Source: DALYJJ01 sp031969915 (GTDB lineage: Bacteria; Acidobacteriota; Terriglobia; Bryobacterales; Bryobacteraceae). Taken from it: a stretch of DNA of 42,781 nucleotides. Below, piece after piece: positions 17,420-24,630 of the stretch (the first letter of the stretch is position 1; each line of letters starts with the position of its first letter). Below the pieces are notes generated by a model. That model searched no databases, was not told where the DNA came from, and was given only the letters and a program-made list of their open reading frames with translations. The stretch covers positions 1-42,781 of the forward strand of contig DALYJJ010000045.1 in NCBI GenBank assembly GCA_031969915.1. The letters run 5' to 3'. Made by a program: the position numbers and the translations under genes.

Positions 17420-17509
17420 GACGGGCGGGCTAGGGGCGGGTCCCGGGTTCCAGGGCGAAACCACTGAGGCGGCCTAAAGCCTCTTGCGCAGTGCGCCGAT
17501 AGACCGGTA

Positions 17510-19288
17510 GTGACCGTGCCCGACACAGCCACCGCCCTCGCCCACGCCGCCGATGTTCTCACCGACCAGCTTCGGAAGCAGATCAAGCGGCTGTCCGCCG
17601 TGGTGGGGCCGGAGGCGGCGGGCCTGGAGAAGCACTTCCAGAAGCGTCTGGAGATGCTGCAGTTGGAGCCGCGGCAAGTACGAGCGCTCTCGGCCATCAC
17701 CGCCGGGGCGGCCTCGCGGATGCTCCTGGCAGGCAAGCCGCTGGCCTCGTTCCTGGAGGAAGTGGAATACCAGGGCCGGCGGTTGGCCAAGCTGAACCTG
17801 CCACCCAACGTGGTGGTGGCGGCGCTGCAGGAGTACGACCGCCTCCTGGCGCCCCTGCTGAAAAAGGCGGCGCCGGGCGAACAGTCGAACTTCCGATGGG
17901 TGCGGGAGCAGCTCCATTTTTGCGTCATTCTGACGCTCAACAACGCCTACTACCAGGTTCGCGAGCTCGAGACCCGGGCGTTCTACGAGTTGTCGCGGTG
18001 CGAATTGGAAGCGGTGACGCTGGACGAGCTCCTGCAAGGGAGTCTGGCGACTTTGGTGCGTTTCGCCAATGCGAGCGCGGGGCATCTTTTCCTGCTGAAC
18101 GACGCCGGCACGGCCTGGGTGTTGCGGGCGAGCACGGCCAACGGCATTCCGGCGGCGGTGCGGCCGCTCTCGGCGCCGAACACACCGGCGCTTCGCCGGC
18201 GGCTGGGTTCTCCGAAGTATTTCCGGACCGCGGCGGCGCCGGCGGGGACGATGCTGGACGGTTCGTGGGCCGGCCGGTTCGCCTGCTTCTGGTCCATTCC
18301 GATCGCCTCCGGTCCACGGATCGCGGGCGTGGTTCAGTTCGCTTTCCCCAGGGAGTACGAATGGCTGCCCCGGGAGCTGGAGTTGCTGACGGGCGCCGCG
18401 GAGCGATGTCTGCGGGCGGCCGAGAAAGCGCGCCTGGTGGACGACCTGGCGGCGCACAAAGTCCGCATTCAGCAACTGGCCGAACGGATGCTGCAGGTGG
18501 AAGAGGCCGAACGCCGCCGCATCTCGCGCGAGCTGCATGACGAGGCGGGTCAAAGCCTGCTCTGCGTGCGGCTGCAACTGGAGATGCTCGAAGCGTCTCT
18601 GCCCGAGGAGCAGGCGCAGGCCAAAGCCAAGCTGAATGAGATTCGCGATGTGACCGAGCACGCCATTCTGGAGATCCGGAGGCTGCTGGCGGCGCTGAGC
18701 CCGGCGGTGTTGGAGCAGATCGGCTTGGCCGCGGCGGTCCGGCAGTTGGTGAGCAAACTGCGCCAGTTGCACCCCTGCCGTGTGCGCCTGCATCTCTCCC
18801 GCCTCCAAAACGTGCCCAAGCAGTTTGAAAGCATTGTCTACCGGTTGGTGCAGGAGTGCTGTAACAACATTGCGAAGCACTCCGGGGCGAGCAACGTAAA
18901 CATTTCCGTAAGCGCGTCCGATGGATTACTAAGCCTTGAAGTAGAGGATGACGGAGTCGGTTTCGACGTGGAAGAGGCGTTTGCCCGGCGAGGCGGCTAT
19001 GGCCTGGCGGGTTTACGTGAGCGCGTCGCCGTACTCGGCGGGTCGTGCTCTATCGAGAGTGTGGTGAACCGGCGTCCCACGAACAACGCCACCCCCGCGG
19101 TGCCACAGGCCCGGGCGGCGAGGCAAATCCGGTTAACAAGGGATCACGCCGAAGCAAGCGAAAGCGGGAGAGTCCGAAGAGGGACCATCTTGCGAATCCA
19201 GTTGCCTCTGCATCAGGCGGGGGCAGGCAGCGGGCGATTCGTGCCGGCAACAACGGAGCCGGTGCGTGAGCAGAGGGCTGCCGAGTAG
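17510..19288 (+). CDS. Histidine kinase (HisKA_3/HATPase, NarX-UhpB type) with GAF-like sensor
   Basis: The 592-residue cytoplasmic kinase has a helical N-terminal region (1-165), a GAF-like domain (about 170-310), a coiled linker, the dimerisation/phosphoacceptor helix 'EERRRISRELHDEAGQSLL'-like with His343, and an ATPase domain with N box 'RLVQECCNNIAKHS', G1 'DDGVGFD' and G2 'GYGLAGLRERV'. It probably phosphorylates the regulator encoded 94 bases downstream. The G2-to-end region is interrupted: about 42 residues rich in Arg, Asn, Thr and Ala (516-557) separate 'LGGSCSIES' from 'GTILRIQLPL', which are normally joined by a few residues. The start is a GTG at 17510; a GTG at 17516 is also possible. 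No transmembrane helix was seen. Confidence 0.9.
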   Translation: MTVPDTATALAHAADVLTDQLRKQIKRLSAVVGPEAAGLEKHFQKRLEMLQLEPRQVRALSAITAGAASRMLLAGKPLASFLEEVEYQGRRLAKLNLPPNVVVAALQEYDRLLAPLLKKAAPGEQSNFRWVREQLHFCVILTLNNAYYQVRELETRAFYELSRCELEAVTLDELLQGSLATLVRFANASAGHLFLLNDAGTAWVLRASTANGIPAAVRPLSAPNTPALRRRLGSPKYFRTAAAPAGTMLDGSWAGRFACFWSIPIASGPRIAGVVQFAFPREYEWLPRELELLTGAAERCLRAAEKARLVDDLAAHKVRIQQLAERMLQVEEAERRRISRELHDEAGQSLLCVRLQLEMLEASLPEEQAQAKAKLNEIRDVTEHAILEIRRLLAALSPAVLEQIGLAAAVRQLVSKLRQLHPCRVRLHLSRLQNVPKQFESIVYRLVQECCNNIAKHSGASNVNISVSASDGLLSLEVEDDGVGFDVEEAFARRGGYGLAGLRERVAVLGGSCSIESVVNRRPTNNATPAVPQARAARQIRLTRDHAEASESGRVRRGTILRIQLPLHQAGAGSGRFVPATTEPVREQRAAE

Positions 19289-19382
19289 GGATCCCGTCCG
19301 GTCCGGCCGCTGGCTGTGACCGGGAGGGAAAAACTCCGGGGCGCGAGGCCGGTCCACGGCGGCGCCGAGAAGGAAACGGACT

Positions 19383-20048
19383 ATGGCGAAGATTCGGATT
19401 ATGTTGGCGGACGATCACACTTTATTCCGCCAAGGGATTCGCACTCTGATCTCAAGCGAGCCGGACATGGAAGTGATCGGCGAGGCCTCCAACGGAGGCG
19501 ACGCCGTCGAGAAGGCGGGAGAACTGCGGCCGGACGTTGTCCTGATGGACATCGGCATGCCGGGCTTAAGCAGCTTCGAAGCGACGCGGCAGATCAAGAA
19601 GAACCGCCCGGAAACGAAGGTTCTGTTCCTCACCATGTACGACGATGAGGACTACCTGGTGGAGGGCATGGAAGTGGGCGCGTCCGGATACGTCTTGAAG
19701 GACAGCCCCGCGCAGCAGTTGGTGGCGGCGGTCCGCGACATTTGCCGGGGAGGGAGCTACCTGAGTCCCCGGATGTTGTCACAACTGGTGGACGACTTCC
19801 GCTCACGCATCAAGAGCGCCAACCGGCTGCCACGCTTCGCCACGCTCACCACGCGCGAGCGCGAGGTGCTGAAGATGCTCGCCGAGGGCAACTCCGTGAA
19901 GGAGATCGCCTGCGACCTGAATCTCAGCGTGAAGACGGTCGAGGCCCACAAGTTCAACCTGATGCGAAAGCTCGATATTCACAACAAGGCGCAGTTGGTT
20001 CAGTACGCCATTCAGAAAAAGATCATTAAGATACCGAACCTGGCGTAA
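19383..20048 (+). CDS. NarL/FixJ-family response regulator
   Basis: The 221-residue DNA-binding regulator has a receiver domain (1-120) with acidic pocket Asp10-Asp11, phosphoacceptor Asp56 in 'VVLMDIGMPG', and the conserved Lys in 'YVLKDSP'. A LuxR-type helix-turn-helix follows (about 150-210: 'LTTREREVLKMLAEGNSVKE', 'LSVKTVEAHKFNLMRKL'). AAGGA eight bases before the ATG supports the start. It sits directly after the histidine kinase and is its likely partner. Target genes are not apparent. Confidence 0.94.
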   Translation: MAKIRIMLADDHTLFRQGIRTLISSEPDMEVIGEASNGGDAVEKAGELRPDVVLMDIGMPGLSSFEATRQIKKNRPETKVLFLTMYDDEDYLVEGMEVGASGYVLKDSPAQQLVAAVRDICRGGSYLSPRMLSQLVDDFRSRIKSANRLPRFATLTTREREVLKMLAEGNSVKEIACDLNLSVKTVEAHKFNLMRKLDIHNKAQLVQYAIQKKIIKIPNLA

Positions 20049-20074
20049 CCGGCAGCGGTTGCGCCCCCGCGCCG

Positions 20075-20102
20075 CCGCGCGTGAACTGCCGCGCGTGAAC
20101 TG
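20075..20102 (+). repeat. Perfect 14-bp tandem duplication
   Basis: CCGCGCGTGAACTG occurs twice head-to-tail (20075-20088 and 20089-20102) in the 83-base gap between the response regulator and the isomerase-like gene, immediately upstream of a TACAAT box. It could be a pair of binding sites or a replication-slippage product. Confidence 0.9.
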
Positions 20103-20119
20103 GCCGGGGCGGGCGGGGG

Positions 20120-20125
20120 TACAAT
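20120..20125 (+). promoter_or_regulatory. -10 box (TACAAT) of the isomerase-like gene
   Basis: TACAAT ends 6 bases before the GTG at 20132, so transcription would begin at or next to the start codon. No clear -35 box was found at the normal distance. Confidence 0.45.
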
Positions 20126-20131
20126 CGGAGC

Positions 20132-21019
20132 GTGACCAACTCGATGACGCGCCGTGCGGCCATGGGCGCGATGGCCGCCGCCGCCACCACACTGGCCCCC
20201 GTGGCCACCGCGCAGACCTCCAAGCGCCTGCCCATCCGCAAAGGCGTGCTGATCAGCATGCTGCCCAAAGAACTTCCCATGGAGGACAAGTTCCGCCTGG
20301 CGAAGGACTGCGGCTTTGAGCAGATCGAGGCGCACACCGTGACCGACAAAGCGATGGTCGAGGAGATCCGCAAAGCGGCGGAGAAGACCGGCGTGCGGGT
20401 GCATTCGGTGATGAACGAAGCGCACTGGCGGTATCCGCTCTCTTCAGCGGATCCGGCCGTGGTCGAGAAGAGCATGGAGGGCATGCGCACCAGTCTCGAG
20501 AACGCGGCCGCATGGGGTTCTGAGACCGTGCTGCTGGTGCCCGCTGTGGTGGACGGCAAGACCGGCTACGGCGACGCGTGGAAGCGGTCGCAGGCGCAGA
20601 TCCGCAAGCTGATCCCGATGGCCGAGAAGCTGAAAGTGGTGATCGCGGTAGAAGAGGTGTGGAACAAGTTCCTGCTCAGCCCGCTGGAGTTCGCCGCCTA
20701 CGTCGACGAATTCAAGAGCCCCTGGGTGAAGGCCTACTTCGATGTGGGGAACGTCGTTCTCTACGGGTATCCGCAGGACTGGATCCGGACGCTGGGCTCG
20801 CGGATCGTGAAACTGCACCTGAAGGACTTCCGTTTCCCGAGGCGCGAGCGCGCCGAGTGGGTGCCGCTGCGGGAAGGTGAAATCGATTGGAAAGCGATCT
20901 ACCAGGCGCTCGCGGACATCAAGTTCACGGGCACCGCTACGGTCGAGTTGCCGGGCGGCGACGCTGCGTACCTGAAAGAGGTGAGCCGGCGCGTCGATCT
21001 GATCCTCGAGTCGGCGTAG
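20132..21019 (+). CDS. Tat-exported sugar phosphate isomerase/epimerase-like TIM-barrel protein
   Basis: The 295-residue protein begins with a twin-arginine-like signal ('SMTRRAAMGAMAAAATTLAP'), then a xylose-isomerase-like TIM barrel: 'CGFEQIEAHTV' near strand 2, 'VVIAVEEVWNKF' carrying a metal-ligand Glu, 'YFDVGNVVLYGYP' and 'IVKLHLKDF' with the family His, and a final 'TATVELPGGD' Glu. These fit the AP_endonuc_2 / sugar phosphate isomerase family common in Bryobacterales. Substrate unknown. The GTG at 20132 is used because of the adjoining TACAAT, but the ATG at 20144 is also possible. sppA follows after 37 bases. Confidence 0.85.
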   Translation: MTNSMTRRAAMGAMAAAATTLAPVATAQTSKRLPIRKGVLISMLPKELPMEDKFRLAKDCGFEQIEAHTVTDKAMVEEIRKAAEKTGVRVHSVMNEAHWRYPLSSADPAVVEKSMEGMRTSLENAAAWGSETVLLVPAVVDGKTGYGDAWKRSQAQIRKLIPMAEKLKVVIAVEEVWNKFLLSPLEFAAYVDEFKSPWVKAYFDVGNVVLYGYPQDWIRTLGSRIVKLHLKDFRFPRRERAEWVPLREGEIDWKAIYQALADIKFTGTATVELPGGDAAYLKEVSRRVDLILESA

Positions 21020-21056
21020 GGCGCGCCGGCGCACTCCTGGTGACGGCGGACTCACT

Positions 21057-22793
21057 ATGAAAAAATTCCTTCTCGGACTGGTGGCCGGATTGTTTCTGGC
21101 CGGGATGACGGTGCTGATCCTGTTCCTGGCGATGTTGAAGCTGGGGGAGAGCCGTCCGGCCGTTGCCGACGGCTCGACGCTGGTGCTCCGGCTCCAGGGA
21201 GACATTCCGGAGCAGCCCGGCATGGAGGCGCCGTTTCCAGGCCTCGGGGAAACCGGCAAGCTCACCATGGCCGAGCACTACAGCCTCCTCCGGAAGGCCG
21301 CCGTGGACAACCGCGTGAAGGCGGTGCTGCTGCTGCCGCGGGGCATGGCCACGGGCTGGGCCAAGTTGCAGGAGCTTCGCGAGGCGGTGACCGAGTTCCG
21401 GAAGTCGGGCAAACCGGTGTACGCCTGGCTGCGCACGCCGGGCATGCGCGAATATTACCTGGCGACCGCGGCGGAAAAGATCTACTTCGCGCCGGAGGAA
21501 GTGCTCGACATCAAGGGCCTGCGGGCGGAGCTGATGTTCGTCAAAGGCACCCTGGACAAGATCGGCGTGAAGATGGAGATCGAGCACGCCGGCAAGTACA
21601 AGGACGCCGGGGACATGCTGACCCGCACGTCCGCGTCCCCCGAGACCCTCGAGGTGATGAACTCCGTGCTCGACTCAGTGTATGGCCATCTCCTCTCGAC
21701 GCTCGCGCAAGGCCGGAAGAAGCAACCCGAGGAGTTGCGTGCGCTGCTCGACCAAGGTCCGTTCCTCGCGGCGGCCGCCGCCAAGGCGGGACTTGTCGAC
21801 GGGCTGCTCTATGAAGATCAGGTGGAGTCGGAGCTCGCCCGGCGCACCGGACAGGGCGAACTCAAGAAGCTCGGGGCCAAGGAGTATAACCGCGCCTCGG
21901 TGGCGGGTTTCGAAGGGAAACACCGGATCGCCCTGCTGGTGGGGCAGGGGGCGATCCTGCGGGGCGCGGCGGACAGCCTCTCGGAAGACGGCATCTTCTC
22001 GGATAGCTTCATCAAGCAGATCCGGCAGGTGGGGAAGGACGCCAGCGTCAAAGGCGTGGTGGTGCGCATCGATTCGCCGGGCGGCGACGCGCTCGCCTCG
22101 GACGACATCCTGCGGGAGTTGAAGCTGCTCAGCAAGAAGAAACCGACCGTGATCTCGATGTCCGACGTGGCGGCCTCGGGCGGCTACTACATCGCCATGA
22201 CGGGCGATCCGGTGCTCGCCTACGCGAACACCTTTACGGGCTCGATCGGAGTGATTTACGGCAAGCCGATGTTCCGCGGCCTCTACGACAAAATTGGCGT
22301 GACCAAGCAGTTGTTGACGCGCGGGAAGAATGCGGCCATCGACAGCGACTACGAGCCGATGACGGAGGCCGGACGCCTGAAGCTTCGGGAGACCATCGAC
22401 AGCATCTACGACGGTTTCGTGAAGCGCGTCGCCGAGGGGCGGAAGCAGAAGTACGAGGCCGTGAACCAACTGGCGCAGGGGCGCGTCTGGCTCGGATCGC
22501 AAGCGCAGGAGCGCAAGCTGGTGGACGAGTTAGCCGGCCTGACGCGCGCCATCGAGCTGGTGAAGGAAAAGGCCAAGATTCCGGCTCAGGACCGGGTCCG
22601 CCTGGTTCCTTTCCCGGGCCGGAAGACGATCTTCGAGGCCCTGTTCGAAACCTCTAACGCTTCTCTCGCCGAGAGTGCGACGGCATCCGTGCAGAAGGAA
22701 CTGGGGATCCCGGCGCCGCTGTGGACTCAGGTCCGCCTCTGGATGCAGGGCGGCGTGATGCGCGTGATGCCGTACTCGATCGACGTCCGATAG
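21057..22793 (+). CDS. sppA: Signal peptide peptidase SppA (67 kDa type)
   Basis: This is a 578-residue membrane-anchored serine protease that degrades cleaved signal peptides. One N-terminal transmembrane helix (about 4-27) is followed by two tandem S49 domains. The catalytic Lys is Lys182 in 'HAGKYKDAGD' of the first domain, and the nucleophile is Ser374 in 'DVAASGGYYIAMTGD' of the second, matching the Lys/Ser dyad of E. coli protease IV. Length is close to that of E. coli SppA (618). No strong ribosome-binding site is visible. It ends 5 bases before the convergent sigma-factor gene. Confidence 0.93.
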   Translation: MKKFLLGLVAGLFLAGMTVLILFLAMLKLGESRPAVADGSTLVLRLQGDIPEQPGMEAPFPGLGETGKLTMAEHYSLLRKAAVDNRVKAVLLLPRGMATGWAKLQELREAVTEFRKSGKPVYAWLRTPGMREYYLATAAEKIYFAPEEVLDIKGLRAELMFVKGTLDKIGVKMEIEHAGKYKDAGDMLTRTSASPETLEVMNSVLDSVYGHLLSTLAQGRKKQPEELRALLDQGPFLAAAAAKAGLVDGLLYEDQVESELARRTGQGELKKLGAKEYNRASVAGFEGKHRIALLVGQGAILRGAADSLSEDGIFSDSFIKQIRQVGKDASVKGVVVRIDSPGGDALASDDILRELKLLSKKKPTVISMSDVAASGGYYIAMTGDPVLAYANTFTGSIGVIYGKPMFRGLYDKIGVTKQLLTRGKNAAIDSDYEPMTEAGRLKLRETIDSIYDGFVKRVAEGRKQKYEAVNQLAQGRVWLGSQAQERKLVDELAGLTRAIELVKEKAKIPAQDRVRLVPFPGRKTIFEALFETSNASLAESATASVQKELGIPAPLWTQVRLWMQGGVMRVMPYSIDVR

Positions 22794-22798
22794 CGCCT

Positions 22799-23560
22799 TT
22801 AGAAGGCCCGGCTGTTGTGGATGCCGTTGGTCTGCAGCACGGCGGCCATCTTCTCCAGCGCCGACTTGTGGATCTGCGACACCCGGCTCTCGTTGATTCC
22901 CAGGATCCCGCCGATCTCTTTCATCGTCATCTCGCTGGTGTAGTAGAGCATGACGACTTTCTGATAACGGGCCGGCAGCGTGGACATGGCGCTCTGCAGG
23001 ACGGAGCGGAGCTGTTCGCGCGCGCACATGGAGTCCGGCTGCGATTCCGGTTTCGAGGGAAAATCCGGCGCGGGAAGGTCTTCCTGGTCGCCGCCGCGCG
23101 TGGACGCCGAGACCAGGCCTACGTTGCGAAGGTCGAGGGCCATTTGCCGCCAACGTTCGACATCGATGCCCAGGCGGTCCGCGATCTCCTGCTCCGTGGG
23201 CGCGCGCCGCAGTTCGGCCGTGAGGTCGCGCGTCACCGCTTCCACCTGCTTGTGGCGGCGGCGCAGGTCGCGCGAGGCCCAATCGAGCTGCCGGAGGCTG
23301 TCGAGGATGGCGCCCTTGATCCGGTGCTTGGCATAGGCCGAGAATGCCACCTTCTTATCGGGATCGTACTTGCCGACTGCGTCGAAGAGGCCGAGCACCC
23401 CTGCATGAACCAGGTCGTCCATATCGACGTGGACGGGAAGGCTTTCATGCACACGAACCGCAATCGCCTTGACCAGAGGCAGATGCTCAAGCACTACCTG
23501 GTCCCGCTGGGAGGTCTTCGCCTCTGTCATTTGCATTGTCGCCGCGGCACTGGCTGGCAT
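22799..23560 (-). CDS. fliA: FliA/WhiG-type sigma factor (sigma-28 family)
   Basis: The 253-residue sigma factor has region 2 ('LVKAIAVRV', 'DMDDLVHAGVLGLFDAVGKY', 'FSAYAKHRIKGAILDSLRQL' and 'DWASRDLRRRHKQ', the last being diagnostic of the FliA group), region 3 ('APTEQEIADRLGID') and region 4 ('LPARYQKVVMLYYTSEMTMK', 'EIGGILGINESRVSQIHKSA'). It would direct RNA polymerase to sigma-28-like promoters. The open frame continues upstream to 23785, but that extension is not sigma-like. The ATG at 23560 has GGGG 7 bases before it and gives the usual family length; 23566 is an alternative. Only one other flagellar-type gene (fliM) is in the window and there is no flagellar operon, so this may be a FliA homologue with a non-flagellar regulon. 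Confidence 0.88.
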   Translation of the reverse strand: MPASAAATMQMTEAKTSQRDQVVLEHLPLVKAIAVRVHESLPVHVDMDDLVHAGVLGLFDAVGKYDPDKKVAFSAYAKHRIKGAILDSLRQLDWASRDLRRRHKQVEAVTRDLTAELRRAPTEQEIADRLGIDVERWRQMALDLRNVGLVSASTRGGDQEDLPAPDFPSKPESQPDSMCAREQLRSVLQSAMSTLPARYQKVVMLYYTSEMTMKEIGGILGINESRVSQIHKSALEKMAAVLQTNGIHNSRAF

Positions 23561-23730
23561 TCTCATTCCCCTTCTTTCCTCGATTCCGCCGCCGGCCCTG
23601 TTGCTGGCCTGCGGCGACTCGCGATCCACTGAAGTGCAAGCGGAAGGCCAAGCCGCCCAACCGCCCTTTCTCCACTCGTTCGCTGGCTCTATCCACGGAT
23701 GGGAGAGGCTCGGGTAAATCCCTGGAAACC

Positions 23731-23758
23731 CTGAAAACAAAGCCTCTCGCCCTATACT
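23731..23758 (+). promoter_or_regulatory. Putative plus-strand promoter upstream of the hairpin cluster
   Basis: CTGAAA (23731-23736) and TATACT (23753-23758) are spaced by 16 bases. The -10 and the following CG match the promoters of the FecA-like receptor and the third PEP-CTERM gene. It points into a region without a gene. Confidence 0.45.
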
Positions 23759-23764
23759 CGCCAC

Positions 23765-23920
23765 GGGAACCGCCGATCTACTCACTAGAGTGCGATCCCG
23801 GGCCTAGCGCTCTCCGGTTCCTTTTTGGAACCGGGAGGCATTTTGCCTCGTGTTTCAAAATGGAACGTCCGTTCCGATTCGAAACCCGCGCCGCTTTTCT
23901 GCGGCGAAGTTCTATCTTCG
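23765..23920 (+). ncRNA. Candidate structured RNA: five consecutive hairpins
   Basis: Downstream of the TATACT box there are five near-contiguous perfect inverted repeats: CCGGTTCC/GGAACCGG with a T5 loop (23814-23834); GAGGCA/TGCCTC with a 3-base loop (23835-23849); GGAACG/CGTTCC with a 2-base spacer (23862-23875), flanked by GTTTC/GAAAC (23852-23885); CGCCGC/GCGGCG with a 6-base loop (23889-23906); and CGAAG/CTTCG with a 6-base loop (23905-23920). No T-run terminator was found. The strand is inferred from the promoter only; the structures could equally form in the sigma-factor leader on the other strand. Confidence 0.4.
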
Positions 23921-24088
23921 TACCAGACAACCGCCTCCCGAAATCCCGCATCCTCCGTGTCTCTCCCTGAAATTCGCCCTAAATCGACTTAAGGTAATCC
24001 CCGCCCCTAAGCCTGAGTATTCCGAGATAGGTAGGGTGGAACTCTGGTTTTATTTCGACTGGGACCGCAGATTCAGCGGCTTCTGGGA

Positions 24089-24241
24089 CTAAGGTTCCAG
24101 CCGCGTCCCGAGCCACGTCTTGAAAGCCATTGCCGCCAATAGGATCAGGACGAAGAGGCGCACTTTGCCGGAGAGCGTGAAGGAGGCGGAAACGCCGAGC
24201 AAACCGTACGCTGCGAAGGCGAGTACCAAGCGTTGCCGCAT
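24089..24241 (-). CDS. Small two-helix membrane protein
   Basis: A 50-residue frame begins MRQRLVLAFAAYGLLGVSAS and continues with a second hydrophobic segment ('LFVLILLAAMAFKTWLG'), ending in a basic tail. The layout suggests a tiny inner-membrane protein with two helices. Similar short proteins are, as far as I recall, common in Acidobacteria, but no function is known. The start is 54 bases from the divergent small exported-protein gene. An open frame continues upstream, but only this part looks protein-like. Confidence 0.5.
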   Translation of the reverse strand: MRQRLVLAFAAYGLLGVSASFTLSGKVRLFVLILLAAMAFKTWLGTRLEP

Positions 24242-24295
24242 AGAGCGCCTTCCATTCTCGCGCAACTTCTCCTTCGGTTCCGCGTTCAGAGGATC

Positions 24296-24604
24296 ATGAA
24301 ACAGTTCCTGACTCTCACGATTACCGCGCTGCTGGCCACGTCGTTGGTTTCGGCCCAGCGCATCCAGAACCGCAAGGAAGCGCAACGGGAGCGCATTGAG
24401 CAGGGTGTGCGCTCGGGCGAACTCACGCGGGGCGAAGCGGCACGCCTGCGTGAGCAGCAGCGGGATATCCGTCAGACGGTTCGCCGCGACCGCGTGGACG
24501 GCGGCGGGCTCACTCCGCGCGAACGCGCCAAGATCGAGAAGAAACAGGATCGCGCGAACCGCTCCATCGCGCGCCAGAAGCACGACGCCCAGCGGCGGCC
24601 GTAA
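24296..24604 (+). CDS. Small exported, highly charged helical protein
   Basis: The 102-residue protein has a signal peptide (MKQFLTLTITALLATSLVSA) followed by a charged, Arg/Gln/Glu-rich helical segment containing 'RIEQGVRSGELTRGEAARLR' and 'GGGLTPRERAKIEKKQDRAN', two copies of a G-x-LT-x-x-E/R-x-A pattern. It is probably periplasmic. AGAGG precedes the ATG. Its first eight residues are identical to those of the exported protein at 29443-29826. The family is unnamed to me and its function unknown. Confidence 0.75.
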   Translation: MKQFLTLTITALLATSLVSAQRIQNRKEAQRERIEQGVRSGELTRGEAARLREQQRDIRQTVRRDRVDGGGLTPRERAKIEKKQDRANRSIARQKHDAQRRP

Positions 24605-24630
24605 CGTCCGGCTGGGGCCCCGCCGGCGGC

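Larger units (their letters stand above)
23561..24088. other. 528-base intergenic region
   Basis: No convincing gene lies here; frames crossing it lack starts, ribosome-binding sites or family resemblance. It holds the leader of the sigma-factor gene, a plus-strand TATACTCG promoter and a run of five hairpins (listed separately). The part from 23921 to 24088 is relatively AT-rich for this genome and shows nothing I can name. Confidence 0.6.

Noticed and set aside
16136..17464. Minus-strand open frame (442 residues) opposite the ankyrin gene
   Set aside because: Apparent repeats are the reverse image of the ankyrin repeats; composition is Arg/His/Gln-rich and unlike a protein family.
17474..18880. 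Minus-strand open frame (468 residues) opposite the histidine kinase
   Set aside because: The plus strand carries intact kinase motifs; the opposite frame has none.
22721..23632. Plus-strand open frame (303 residues) opposite the sigma-factor gene
   Set aside because: Shadow of conserved sigma regions on the minus strand.
23536..24092. Two short plus-strand open frames in the intergenic region
   Set aside because: No ribosome-binding site and no protein-like composition; they cross the hairpin cluster.
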